Positions 9,441 to 18,931 are shown, counted from the first letter of the stretch. The stretch: 64,000 nt of DNA from an uncultured Clostridia bacterium (GCA_944389125.1 CALXLF010000003.1:142008-206007); one strand, 5' to 3'. Notes: a model not told the origin generated them from the letters alone. Translations and numbers: made by a program.

Positions 9441-11340
9441 ATGGACAAATTCATAAATGATGCTATAGTTGGAAATCAAACTGTTACTGCTAGCTTTTCT
9501 AAGAAAGGAGAACTTTTAAGACTTTTTTACCCACAAGTTGATTATAAGCAATTTGTAGAGAAAATGCATGTTGGTGTAAAAGTAAATGATTCTGGATTAA
9601 TATATTTACATGCTGATGTTAATAATATTTATATGCAAAGCTATATAGAAAATACTAATATTCTGCAAACTGAAATATTAAATACATATTTTGATTTAAG
9701 AGTTTTACAAACAGATTATGTTCCAATTAAAGAAAATATTTTGGTTAGAAAATATTTCTTTAAAAATGAAAGTGATAAGACATTAAATGTAGATTTATTA
9801 GTGTATTCAAAGATTTTAACTAATATTAATAATGATACATGTGGATATGTAAAAAATGATACATTAATACAATATAATCATGATTATTCTGTTTGTTTGT
9901 TTTCAAAAGATAAATTTTCTGCATATCAAATAAATGGGTCTTCTAATAATTTTATGTCAGGTGTTATAGGTGGAAAAGATTATATTGGACTTTCTTCAGA
10001 TTCTAGTGTGAGTTATAAAGTTGGAGAGATTAAACCAGGTGAGACTGTATCAAAATGTTTATATATTTTAATAAATGATAATAAAGAGAAAAATGTTTTA
10101 AATGATTTAGATAAAGAAATAGAAAGAATAAGAAAAATAGATGAAAAAGATTTATTTGATTATACAGAAAAATATTGGAAAAAATTTGTAAAAGATCATG
10201 ACAAATTAGGAATTGAAAAATCAAAAATAAGTGATAAAATAAAAAATATTTATAAAAGAAGTATACTACTTTTTCCACTTCTTCAAAATAAGGAAACAGG
10301 CGGAATTTCAGCAGGTATGGAAATAGATGAATACAAGCAAAAAAGTGGAAGATATGCATATTGTTGGACTAGAGATGCTGTTTTTATAACTAAAGGTTTG
10401 GATATAGTTGGTATGTATGATGAAACGACTAGATTTTATGAGGTATTTTGCAAAAAAACTCAAAGTAGAAATGGTATGTGGGAGCAAAGATTTTATACAG
10501 ACGGAAGATTGGCCCCTGCATGGGGATACCAAATTGATGAAACAGCAAGTGTTATTATTGGAGTCTATGATCATTATTTAAGGATAAAAGATAAGGCTTT
10601 TTTGAAAAATAATTTAAAAATGTGTGAAAAAGCAATTGATTTTTTAGAAAAATATGTAAATGATATTATAGAAAATAAAAATCAAATGCAAAAGAGTTAT
10701 GATTTATGGGAAATGTATGAAGGTACATCTTTTTATTCAATGGCAGCTATATTTTCTGCTTTTGATAGAATGTTAAAGATTGATAAGATTGTAAAACCTT
10801 TATATGAAGAAAATAATAGATTAAAGATAGAAGCAATAAACAAAAGAGACAAAATTTTAGAAGAATTAATTGTTAAAGTAAAGGATTATTCTTTAAGAAC
10901 TTTTTATGATGAAGATAAGAAAACATTTGTTAGAAATACAGATGATAGAAAAATTGACATAAGCATTTTAGGAGCTGTAACTCCTTATGAAATGCTAAAA
11001 CCTAAAGAAAGAATTATTTTAAATACAATTGAAAAAATAAATATGACTTTAAGGACATATACAGGACGGATATGTAAGATTTGAAGAAGATACATATATG
11101 GGAGGATATAATCCATGGCCAATAGCAAATCTTTGGATGGCTTTATATTATATAGAAGCTGGAGATAAAGCTCAAGCTGTTGAAAACTTTAATTTTGTTG
11201 TTAAAACTGCAACATCACATGGATTTTTGGGAGAACAGGTTGATAATGTAAAAATGGAAGCTAATTGGATTATAGGTTTAGCTTGGAGTCATGCAATGTT
11301 TTTAATTGTATTAGAAAAATTGAAAGGAGAAATTTTTTGA
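9441..11340 (+). CDS. GH15-like glucan hydrolase, read through a +1 shift at CGG
   Basis: Joined across the break this is a 632-residue glycoside hydrolase resembling family 15 (glucoamylase/glucodextranase type). An N-terminal beta-sandwich (about 1-250) is followed by an (alpha/alpha)6 barrel with the signature YAYCWTRDAVFITKGLD (about 307-323), the WEQRFYTDGRLAPAWGYQIDE-like region (about 346) and the C-terminal YMGGYNPWPIANLWMALYY. It probably releases glucose from alpha-glucans in the cytosol (no signal peptide) and may act on the same polymer as the phosphorylase at 47.3 kb. At 11067 an in-frame CGG follows GGA; skipping C gives TYTGGYVRFEEDTYMGG, and the 0 frame ends five codons later. 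The stop (TGA, 11338-11340) overlaps the radA start. Confidence 0.85.
11067..11069 (+). other. In-frame CGG, +1 shift site 2 (GH15)
   Basis: Frame reads ACA GGA CGG ATA TGT; skipping C gives GGA GGA TAT GTA AGA (G-G-Y-V-R). The unshifted frame stops at TGA after ATA TGT AAG ATT. The essential C-terminal barrel lies beyond the shift. Confidence 0.78.
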
Positions 11341-12692
11341 AAACCAAAACAATCTTTGTTTGTAGTAGTTGCGGATATGAATCTCCAAAATGGATGGGAA
11401 AATGTCCGGCATGCAATGAATGGAATACTTTTTATGAAGAAAAAGATGTTTCCAAAACTGGAACTAAAGACAAGAAAAAAGAGGCTTCTCAAGTTATTCA
11501 ATTAAACAAAGTTGAAAAAAAAGAAAATTCAAGAATTAAAACTGGTATTGATGAATTAGATAGAGTTTTAGGTGGTGGATTTGTAATTGGTTCTCTTACT
11601 CTTTTAGGAGGTGAACCAGGAATTGGTAAATCTACACTTATTTTACAGATTTGTGATAATTTAAAAATTGATGGTAAAATTTTGTATGTTTCTGGTGAAG
11701 AATCAGCTGAACAGATAAAAATTAGAGCTGATAGATTAGGAGTAAATAAAGACAACATTATGTTTTTATCTGAAACAGATATAGATAATGTTGAAAATCA
11801 GATTGAAAAAATGGAGCCAGAATTTATAATAATAGATTCAATTCAAACTATGTATTCAGATGAGATAACATCTAGTTCAGGAAGTGTTTCACAAGTCAGA
11901 GAAATAACTAATAGAATAATGAAAATGTGTAAACAAAAATCTATTACAACTATAATTATAGGACATGTTACTAAAGATGGAAATATTGCAGGACCAAGAG
12001 TTCTTGAACATATGGTAGATACTGTTTTATATCTAGAAGGTGAAAGATACTTTTCATATAGAATTTTAAGAGGAGTAAAAAATAGATTTGGTTCTACGAA
12101 TGAAATTGGAATGTTTGAAATGGCTGATGAAGGATTAGTTGAGATAAAAGATCCGTCTTCGATTTTGATATCAGATAAAGAAAATTCTGATGCATCTGGA
12201 ACAGTTGTTGCTGTTAGTATTGAAGGAACACGACCTCTTTTAGTTGAGCTTCAAGCATTAGTAACTCAAAGCTTTTTTGGAATGCCAAGAAGAAATGCTA
12301 TAGGAATTGATTATAATAGACTGACTTTACTTGCTGCTGTTTTAGATAAAAGAGCACGAATTAATTTAGGTAATCAAGATATTTATTTAAACGTAGTAGG
12401 CGGTATAAAAATAAATGAACCGGCTTTAGATTTAGGAATTTGTTTAAGTATAGTTTCTAGTTTTAAAAATATACCAATAGATAAAAAAACAGTGGCAATA
12501 GGAGAAGTTGGTTTAACAGGTGAAATACGAAATGTTAACATGATTGATAAGAGAATTAAAGAAGCTGAGAAATTGGGATACAGAAGAGTTTTAATTCCAG
12601 AAAGTAATAAAAAACTATTGAAAAATGATTTTAGATTAGATATAATAGGCGTGAAAAATATTTCAGACGCAATAGATTTTTTAAAATTATAA
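11337..12692 (+). CDS. radA: DNA repair protein RadA
   Basis: A 451-residue RadA/Sms, a RecA-like branch-migration helicase of recombinational repair. I start at TTG 11337, with AAAGGAGA about six bases upstream; this gives the standard zinc-finger N-terminus, with Cys at 9, 12, 23 and 26. Walker A is GGEPGIGKSTLI (about 92), Walker B is IIIDSIQT, and the RadA-specific KNRFGST motif is present. A C-terminal Lon-protease-like domain follows (about 270-451). The start overlaps the previous stop as TTGA, so translation is likely coupled to the GH15 gene and hence to its +1 shift. Confidence 0.95.
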   Translation: MKTKTIFVCSSCGYESPKWMGKCPACNEWNTFYEEKDVSKTGTKDKKKEASQVIQLNKVEKKENSRIKTGIDELDRVLGGGFVIGSLTLLGGEPGIGKSTLILQICDNLKIDGKILYVSGEESAEQIKIRADRLGVNKDNIMFLSETDIDNVENQIEKMEPEFIIIDSIQTMYSDEITSSSGSVSQVREITNRIMKMCKQKSITTIIIGHVTKDGNIAGPRVLEHMVDTVLYLEGERYFSYRILRGVKNRFGSTNEIGMFEMADEGLVEIKDPSSILISDKENSDASGTVVAVSIEGTRPLLVELQALVTQSFFGMPRRNAIGIDYNRLTLLAAVLDKRARINLGNQDIYLNVVGGIKINEPALDLGICLSIVSSFKNIPIDKKTVAIGEVGLTGEIRNVNMIDKRIKEAEKLGYRRVLIPESNKKLLKNDFRLDIIGVKNISDAIDFLKL

Positions 12693-12718
12693 ATTTTACT
12701 TATAGGAAGGAAAAAATA

Positions 12719-13612
12719 ATGGGAAAGAAATTAAAAAATTTAGTATTGATTATTTTGATTATTTTAGTAATTGTTGGAATTGGATTTTTAATTACAAATG
12801 CTGTAAGAAGTGTTTCTTATAATAAAAATGCTAAAAATCCAGTAGTTACATTATCAATTGAAGGATATGGTGATGTTCAAATAGAACTTTATCCAGATTA
12901 TGCACCAAATACAGTTTCACATATAGTAAATCTTGTTCAAAAAGGATTTTATAATGGAAAAATATTTTATGGAACAGATGGAACAGCTGTAAATGCTGGT
13001 ATGATTTTAGAAGATTCTACAGATGAATCTACTGATAACACAACAGATGAAGCTACAGAATCTACAGATGCGGTAGTAGAAGGAGATAATACTCCAGAAG
13101 AAGATCCTATAAAAGCAAGTTTATATGATTCTTCAATAGAATCTGGTTCTGATGCTGATTATAATATATCAGTAAAAGGTGAATTTGTTGCAAATGGATT
13201 TGATCAAAATACTATGAGATTTGAATATGGTACAGTTGGTTTATATAGAAATGATTATCAAGGATATGGATCTGATTTAAGTACACAAAGTTATAATTCA
13301 GGAACTTCATTATTCTTTATTTTAACAAAAGAAGATAGTACTTTAAATGGAATGTATACACCATTTGGAAAAGTAATAAGTGGTATGGATATAATAGAAC
13401 AAATTAATTCTTTACCTACACAGGAAAATGAAGATACAACAACTTCAACAAATAATATTAAATATTTTGATGGAAATTATCCAGTAATAACTTCTGCTAC
13501 AGTTGAAACATATGGAATAGATTATAAAACACCAGAGTATCAAGCTGCATTTGATTATGATTCATATGTATCAAATGTACTACGTCAATATTATTCATCA
13601 TCTAGCAATTAA
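12719..13612 (+). CDS. Membrane-anchored cyclophilin-like protein
   Basis: A 297-residue protein with an N-terminal membrane anchor (about residues 6-27) and a cyclophilin-type peptidyl-prolyl isomerase fold: VTLSIEGYGDVQIELYPDYAPNTV in two pieces, then FFILTKEDSTLNGMYTPFGKVISGMDIIEQI. A Thr/Asp/Glu-rich insertion (about 100-145) interrupts the fold. The segment that should carry the catalytic Arg and QGG motif reads FYGTDGTAVNAGM and lacks both, so isomerase activity is doubtful. ATG at 12719 is preceded by GGAAGG. A folding or binding role at the outer face of the membrane is inference. Confidence 0.75.
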   Translation: MGKKLKNLVLIILIILVIVGIGFLITNAVRSVSYNKNAKNPVVTLSIEGYGDVQIELYPDYAPNTVSHIVNLVQKGFYNGKIFYGTDGTAVNAGMILEDSTDESTDNTTDEATESTDAVVEGDNTPEEDPIKASLYDSSIESGSDADYNISVKGEFVANGFDQNTMRFEYGTVGLYRNDYQGYGSDLSTQSYNSGTSLFFILTKEDSTLNGMYTPFGKVISGMDIIEQINSLPTQENEDTTTSTNNIKYFDGNYPVITSATVETYGIDYKTPEYQAAFDYDSYVSNVLRQYYSSSSN

Positions 13613-13643
13613 TAATTCCTTTAAAGAAAGGATGGGTAAAATA

Positions 13644-14490
13644 ATGAGAAATCAGAGAGGCGTTACAATTGTTTCTCTAGTTGTTACAATAATAGTAATG
13701 TTAATAATAGCATCAATCACGATAACAAGTAGTATAGGTGCATATAGAACTATGATATTTCAAACTTTCAAATCAGAACTAGAAGAGATTCAAGACGCTG
13801 TTAATGAAACATGTGAAAGTTATTCATTAGAAAGAACACTAAATAGTGATTTAAGTTATTCTGATTATTTTACTAATAAATTTGATAGTTCTCCAAGACT
13901 TGTGAGTGAAGCTATATCGGAAGAGGGAGTACAAGAAGTTATTTCTTTATATGCAGCTTTAGCTGTAAATAGTCAATATACATATTATTTTAATAAAGAT
14001 GAAATAAAAAAATATTTTGGATTAGAGGTAACTTTAAATGCTATAATAGTTGATTTCTCAACAAGATATGTATATTCTGTTACAGGATGTAGTGATCCTA
14101 ATGATGATAAAATATATTATACTCTTTCAGAAATGAATGGAGAAACAAATATTTATGAAAATGAAACATCTTCTGTGTCAGCAACAAAAGGTTTAGTTGC
14201 TTCAGATGATAATTCAAATACATTATATTCATCCCGGAGATACAAAACTTTTGAAAGTAACATTAACATTTGAAAGAAGTCCAAATGGAATAAGATATCC
14301 AATGAGAAAAGCTTATTATAGTACAGATGGAGGAAGTACTTATTTAGAAGTGGATTATTTAGGTAATTGTATATATTCAGAAGATGGAGAATCAGTAAGT
14401 TTTGTAATTTATGATACTGGAACATACTATTTTTATGCAGAGGATACTTATGGAGTGTCAACAAGTCCAATATATGTAACATATAATTAA
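13644..14490 (+). CDS. Prepilin-like secreted protein, read through a +1 shift at CGG
   Basis: Joined across the break: 281 residues. The N-terminus MRNQRGVTIVSLVVTIIVML is a type IV prepilin-like leader: short basic peptide, GV junction and a hydrophobic helix. The rest is an extracellular domain with a beta-rich C-terminus (KVTLTFERSPNGIRYPMRKAYYS split near the break, YYFYAEDTYGVSTSPIYV at the end). ATG at 13644 is preceded by AAAGGA. At 14235 the in-frame codon is CGG after TCC; skipping C gives S-S-G-D-T-K and continues 83 residues beyond. The unshifted frame ends 12 codons later. I cannot assign a partner pilus system. The glycine is plausible but less well fixed by family conservation than in yigZ or spoVT. 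Confidence 0.7.
14235..14237 (+). other. In-frame CGG, +1 shift site 3 (prepilin-like gene)
   Basis: Frame reads TCA TCC CGG AGA TAC; skipping C gives TCA TCC GGA GAT ACA AAA. Because the base before is also C, P-site slippage on TCC-C is possible at this site only. Confidence 0.65.
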
Positions 14491-14502
14491 ATAAAAATTA
14501 AA

Positions 14503-14557
14503 AAGAAAGGGGCATTGATAAAAATATTTTATTTTTATATGCCTCTTTTTGAAAATA
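14503..14557 (+). terminator. Terminator after the prepilin-like gene
   Basis: AGGGGCAT pairs with ATGCCTCT (one G-T wobble) around an A/T-rich inner stem and is followed by TTTTT. Confidence 0.7.
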
Positions 14558-14582
14558 ATAGATATAGTAAAAGGAGTATATC

Positions 14583-16313
14583 GTGACTAATATAGGAAAT
14601 TTTTTAAAAAGAAATTTAAAATTTGTAATTTTAGCTGTATTTATAATTATTGTAATTGTTCTTTTGTTTGTAGTAATTAAAAGAAATTCTAATGATTTAG
14701 ATGTATATAGAGATTTAAAATATAATTATTTTGTTATGTATTCTGCACAAGATAAAGTAGGAGTTATAGATACATCAGGTCAAATTGTAATTGAACCAAT
14801 ATATATGGATATATATATTCCTAATCCTGAAAAAGATGTATTTATTTGTTTTTCTTCTGAAACAGAATATAAGATATTAAATTCAAAAGGAGAAGAATTA
14901 TTTACAGATTATGAAGGAGTTTCAGCAATACAAACATCAGAAGATAGTTTAGATTTTGAAAAATATGTTTTAAAATTTCAAAAAGATGGAAAGTATGGAT
15001 TAATAAATTATGATGGAGAAATAGTATTAGAGCCAGATTATAATAGTATTGAAAGTTTAAAGTATAAACCAGGAGAATTATTAGTAAAAAAAGATGATAA
15101 ATATGGAGTAGTAACTTCTAATGGAAAAGAAAAAATTAAAATAGAATATGATTCAATAATTGGAGATGAGTTTTATACAGAAGACAGTAAATATAAGTTA
15201 ACAGGGTATATAGTTGGAACAAAAACAGACACAGGTTATTTATATGGATATTTAAATAATGAAGGAAAAAAAGAATTAGATGTAAAATTTGAAAGTATTA
15301 CAAGAGTTTTAAAATATAATGATTCAGCAAGTTACTTGATTGTAATGAACAATGGAAAAAAAGGTGTTTATAAAAATAGTTCAGAAATTATAAGTCAAAA
15401 TTATCAGAATATTATTTATGCTGAAAATTCAGATATTTTTGTAGTTAGAAGAAATTCAAATTATGGAATTTTTAATACTTCTGGTAAAGAAATATTAGAT
15501 GTAAAATATGCAGGATATTCTTTAGCTGGTGATTATATTTCAGTAGAATTAGATGATGGAAGCAAAGAACTTTATGATGTAAATGGTAATAAAATTAGCA
15601 ATTTGGACTATACAAGTATTCAATCAGCTGGAAATACAGATTCATATATAGCAATAGATTCAAATGGATATTACTATATAATTATGCAAGGTGAAACTCT
15701 TTCAAATAATTATACTTATATTTCATATGCTTTTGATAATTATTTTATATTTAGAAATGAAGAAGGACTATATGGAATTTTAAATCTATATAGTGGAGTT
15801 GTAATTGAGCCACAATATACACTTATGTTAGTTGTTGATGGAAAAAACGCAATTGAAGGAGAATTAGGAGACGGAACAATTGATATTTATTCAAATACAA
15901 TAAAAAAGGTTATTTCAATGAATAATGCAGTTGTTGAAAAAATAGATGATGAGTATACAAGAATTTATAATAATTCAGATATTGAATATATTAATAAAAA
16001 TGGAAACATAGTTCAAAATACAGAAGTATATACAGATCTTAATTTATATGCATATAAAGATGATAATGGTAAATGGGGTTATAAAACTAAAAATGGAGAT
16101 ATTATTGTAAATGCAGAATATGATTTTGTTACTGAGTTAAATGAATATGGATTTGCTGGAATATTAAAAGATGGCAAGTGGGGAGTTATAAATTCTGAAG
16201 GAGAAATTGTAGCAGAATGTACATATGAAATAGAAACATATTATTTACCAAGCTTTGTAGGTAAATATATGCTTGAACTTACAAATTCATATCATTGTTT
16301 AGAGCTAAATTAG
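14583..16313 (+). CDS. WG-repeat surface protein
   Basis: A 576-residue protein with an N-terminal membrane anchor (about 13-33) and many WG/KWG-type repeats along its length (for example GKYGLINYDGEIVLEPDY, DKYGVVTSNGKEKIKIEYD, SNYGIFNTSGKEILDVKY, GKWGVINSEGEIVAECTY). WG repeats form beta-propeller-like structures of generally unknown function. GTG at 14583 is preceded by AAAGGAG. It lies behind the prepilin-like gene but is separated from it by a terminator. Confidence 0.85.
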   Translation: MTNIGNFLKRNLKFVILAVFIIIVIVLLFVVIKRNSNDLDVYRDLKYNYFVMYSAQDKVGVIDTSGQIVIEPIYMDIYIPNPEKDVFICFSSETEYKILNSKGEELFTDYEGVSAIQTSEDSLDFEKYVLKFQKDGKYGLINYDGEIVLEPDYNSIESLKYKPGELLVKKDDKYGVVTSNGKEKIKIEYDSIIGDEFYTEDSKYKLTGYIVGTKTDTGYLYGYLNNEGKKELDVKFESITRVLKYNDSASYLIVMNNGKKGVYKNSSEIISQNYQNIIYAENSDIFVVRRNSNYGIFNTSGKEILDVKYAGYSLAGDYISVELDDGSKELYDVNGNKISNLDYTSIQSAGNTDSYIAIDSNGYYYIIMQGETLSNNYTYISYAFDNYFIFRNEEGLYGILNLYSGVVIEPQYTLMLVVDGKNAIEGELGDGTIDIYSNTIKKVISMNNAVVEKIDDEYTRIYNNSDIEYINKNGNIVQNTEVYTDLNLYAYKDDNGKWGYKTKNGDIIVNAEYDFVTELNEYGFAGILKDGKWGVINSEGEIVAECTYEIETYYLPSFVGKYMLELTNSYHCLELN

Positions 16314-16381
16314 TATTTATAATAATTAATTCAATTATACAGATGATATATCTGTAAAAAGCTTTTAATAGATAAATATAT

Positions 16382-16426
16382 GGACTGATTTCTTATATAA
16401 AAAAAGAAATCAGTTCAAATTTATTT
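16382..16426 (+). terminator. Terminator after the WG-repeat gene
   Basis: GACTGATTTCTT pairs with AAGAAATCAGTT around a short A/T loop; the tail is only moderately T-rich. Confidence 0.6.
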
Positions 16427-16472
16427 TTAAATAAAAATTATAGTATAAGTATTAATTTTTCCTAAAGCGGGC

Positions 16473-16501
16473 TTTACAATTCTTATATAACGTGATATAA
16501 T
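16473..16501 (+). promoter_or_regulatory. sigma-A promoter of the LysR gene
   Basis: TTTACA at 16473-16478, exactly 17 bases, TATAAT at 16496-16501. Confidence 0.75.
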
Positions 16502-16525
16502 CAGCATTGTTGGAGGTAGTAAATA

Positions 16526-17407
16526 ATGTCAAATATTAATTTAAATTTGTATAGAGTTTTTTATGTTGTTGCACAATCAAGAAGTTATAGTGATGCTGCA
16601 GATAAGCTTCATTTATCTGTACCTTCTATAAGTGTTAGTATTAATAAATTAGAAAGTTTATTAAATACACCTCTTTTTTATCGTGAAAAAGATGGAGTAA
16701 AGTTAACAGAAGAGGGAAAAGAACTATTTGGTTATGTAGAAAAAGGACTTAATTTATTAGATTTGGGAGAGAAAAAAATATTGCAAAGAAATGATTTAGA
16801 TAAAAGTGAAATTACTATAGGATGTCAATCATATTTAGTTAGCTATTATTTAATGGATATAATAGAAGAGGCTAAAAAAGATTATCCTGATTTAAAAATT
16901 AATTTAATAAGTAATTCTGGTGCAAAAGAAATGATAAACATGCTAGAAGATCATAAGATTGACTTTATTATTGATAGTGTGAATGAAAATCATAAAGCTA
17001 AAAATATTGTAGTAGAAGAATTAAAACCAATTCATAATATTTTTATATCAAAACATGATTTGAAAGTAAAGAGTAAAGAAGATTTTGAAAAATTAAATTT
17101 GATTTTAGATTATGATTTTGAGTTAAATAATAAAAATTTAGTAGAAGTTTTTAAAGAAAATAATATAGAAATTTCTCCTAAAATTCAATTTGATAAACCA
17201 GAAATGATAATTGATGCAGTAAAAAGAGACTTAGGAATTGGATTTGTTATGAAAGAATCTATTGAAAAGGAATTGGAATCAGGTGAGTTATATGATGTTA
17301 AAATTCCAGGAATTAAATATTCAGATTCAGTTATACAATTAATTTATATTGATGAACAATTAACAATTGCAGATAAAAAATTTATTAAGAAATATCTAAA
17401 AAAATAA
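16526..17407 (+). CDS. LysR-family transcriptional regulator
   Basis: A 293-residue LTTR. The N-terminal winged helix-turn-helix (SYSDAADKLHLSVPSISVSI, about residues 19-38, then NKLESLLNTPLF) is followed by a substrate-binding domain (about 92-290). ATG at 16526 is preceded by GGAGG. The gene stands alone between two terminators with its own promoter. There is no divergent target gene next to it, so its regulon and effector cannot be inferred. Confidence 0.9.
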   Translation: MSNINLNLYRVFYVVAQSRSYSDAADKLHLSVPSISVSINKLESLLNTPLFYREKDGVKLTEEGKELFGYVEKGLNLLDLGEKKILQRNDLDKSEITIGCQSYLVSYYLMDIIEEAKKDYPDLKINLISNSGAKEMINMLEDHKIDFIIDSVNENHKAKNIVVEELKPIHNIFISKHDLKVKSKEDFEKLNLILDYDFELNNKNLVEVFKENNIEISPKIQFDKPEMIIDAVKRDLGIGFVMKESIEKELESGELYDVKIPGIKYSDSVIQLIYIDEQLTIADKKFIKKYLKK

Positions 17408-17410
17408 AAG

Positions 17411-17438
17411 AATATCAAAAAAAGATATTCTTTTTTTG
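17411..17438 (+). terminator. Terminator after the LysR gene
   Basis: GAATATC and GATATTC around an A-rich loop, followed by TTTTTTT. Confidence 0.85.
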
Positions 17439-17522
17439 CGTCAAAAGTTTTTAAATTATAAAAAATGTAAAATGTTTTAAATTATTTTTGACAACATTAA
17501 ACTTGCATTAGAAAAATATTAA

Positions 17523-17550
17523 TAGACAATTACCAAAAAATACGTATAAT
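17523..17550 (+). promoter_or_regulatory. Promoter of the degenerate receiver gene
   Basis: TAGACA at 17523-17528, 16 bases, TATAAT at 17545-17550. The mRNA leader would be about 70 bases. Confidence 0.55.
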
Positions 17551-17627
17551 AAAGTTATGTTAACTCATAAATTTAAATCAAAAAATAATAGTCAATATAT
17601 TTTTTATTATGTAAGGAGGAGAAAATT

Positions 17628-18020
17628 TTGCATATAATTAGAACACTAATTGCTTATGACGATAAAGAATTTAAAGATAAATTAGTAAATTTAATAAAAA
17701 CTATAGATGGTGTTCAAATAGTTGGAATAGCAGAAAACGGAAAAGAAGCTTATGAAAAAATAATACAATTAAAGCCAGAAATGATTTTTTTAAAATTTGA
17801 TTTAAGAGAAATGAATGGATTAGAAATAATAAAAGCAGTTAAGGAAAATCTAAAAACTATTCCTATTTTTAATATAATTTCAGATAAAGTTATTGATAAT
17901 GAATTAAAAGAGATGATAAAAATAGTAGGGGCAAATATAAATTCATTTATTTTGGAAGATGAATCAATTGAAGATAGAATAAAATCTATTTATAAAGATT
18001 ATAAAGAATATAAAAAATAA
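17628..18020 (+). CDS. Stand-alone pseudo-receiver protein, Spo0A-receiver-like
   Basis: A 130-residue CheY-like receiver with no output domain. TTG at 17628 follows AAGGAGGA. The acidic pair (Asp11, Asp12) is present, but the position of the phospho-acceptor Asp is Lys56: the segment reads KPEMIFLKFDLREMNG where Spo0A of this window has [16 protein letters not shown]. The usual Lys of the beta-5 strand also appears replaced (SFILEDES). The segment AYEKIIQLKP closely matches [10 protein letters not shown] in Spo0A. It is therefore likely an aspartate-less receiver derived from a Spo0A receiver, working by protein contact rather than phosphorylation (inference). It faces the Spo0A paralogue across a shared terminator. 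Confidence 0.8.
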   Translation: MHIIRTLIAYDDKEFKDKLVNLIKTIDGVQIVGIAENGKEAYEKIIQLKPEMIFLKFDLREMNGLEIIKAVKENLKTIPIFNIISDKVIDNELKEMIKIVGANINSFILEDESIEDRIKSIYKDYKEYKK

Positions 18021-18064
18021 CTCCAAATATTAAACTAGGTTTTAAATTTGGAGTTATTTTTTAT
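18021..18064. terminator. Bidirectional terminator between two convergent regulators
   Basis: AACTCCAAAT and ATTTGGAGTT form a stem followed by TTTTTT on the plus strand and preceded by AAAAAAT. The stop codon of the minus-strand gene lies inside the loop. Confidence 0.8.
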
Positions 18065-18793
18065 GTCTGTATAATTTGTTTTAGCTTGTTTATGAAGATA
18101 TGTAGTAATTACATCTAAGAAATATTTAGGAGTAATATTTCTCATGGAATCAAATAAATTAATAAATGATGATTGTATAGTGTTTCTATAATTATTAATA
18201 GGCTTTAATGAGTTTCTAAAAGCATATCTTATAGTTTTTTCACTTACATTAAATTTATAAGCAATTATTTTTATTATATCATCTAGATTTCCAAGAAGAT
18301 GAGGATAATAATAACATTGATGAATTGCTTCTATTAAGTATTTAGTGGAAGGTGAGTTGATATTAAATTTTAAATCCAGTAAAAATAATTGAAGTTGTAT
18401 ATCATCAAGTTCTGGAATTTTTTTATCTAAACAAATATTATGTATAGCTTTTATTAACTCATCTAATTTAAAAGGTTTAAATAAAATTTTATAAATTTTT
18501 TCTGTATTTGAAACCGTAGATATTGGCTCATTTAAGTTTGCTGTTAAAATAATATTACAATTTTTGCTTTCTTTCTTAGTTGAAGAAAGTTTATTTATTA
18601 TTTCTTGACTACTCAAATCATTAAATTCTGTATCTAGAACAAGAACATTAGGATTTATTTCATTGTAAAGATTAATAGTTTTTGTTCCTGTATCAGAGCT
18701 AATTACATTTAAATTATTGCAATTATGAATTAAAAATTGGTAGTAGCTTTCTCTTTGAGTCTTATTAGCATTAGCTACTAAAACGCTAAACAT
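18035..18793 (-). CDS. Divergent Spo0A paralogue (receiver plus Spo0A-C-like domain)
   Basis: A 252-residue response regulator. The receiver (1-120) keeps a candidate phospho-acceptor Asp in NVLVLDTEFNDLSSQE and the Lys of LFKPFK. The C-terminal half aligns by eye with the Spo0A DNA-binding domain: STKYLIEAI versus GYQYLRDGI, then AYKFNVSEKTIRYAFRNSL versus [19 protein letters not shown], and ITPKYFLDVITTYL versus [14 protein letters not shown]. It is much diverged, including in the recognition helix, so it probably binds a different site or modulates Spo0A. ATG at 18793 with its own promoter at 18866-18894. Family assignment is from visible similarity only. Confidence 0.75.
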   Translation of the reverse strand: MFSVLVANANKTQRESYYQFLIHNCNNLNVISSDTGTKTINLYNEINPNVLVLDTEFNDLSSQEIINKLSSTKKESKNCNIILTANLNEPISTVSNTEKIYKILFKPFKLDELIKAIHNICLDKKIPELDDIQLQLFLLDLKFNINSPSTKYLIEAIHQCYYYPHLLGNLDDIIKIIAYKFNVSEKTIRYAFRNSLKPINNYRNTIQSSFINLFDSMRNITPKYFLDVITTYLHKQAKTNYTDIKNNSKFKT

Positions 18794-18865
18794 GAAAAAT
18801 TCACCCCGATTTTTAAATATATATATTAAATTTTTTATTAATTATTTTTACAAAATTATGTTAAC

Positions 18866-18894
18866 ATTATAGCACTCAAAAAATGAGATTTCAA
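18866..18894 (-). promoter_or_regulatory. Promoter of the Spo0A paralogue
   Basis: On the minus strand TTGAAA (18889-18894), 17 bases, TATAAT (18866-18871). The spacer contains an inverted repeat CTCATTTTTTGAG. Confidence 0.7.
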
Positions 18895-18931
18895 TAGAAA
18901 AAATAAAAAAAATGATAAATAATAACACTTT

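Noticed and set aside
10030..10574. Minus-strand open frames inside the GH15 gene
   Set aside because: Low-complexity shadows of the AT-rich coding strand without start signals.
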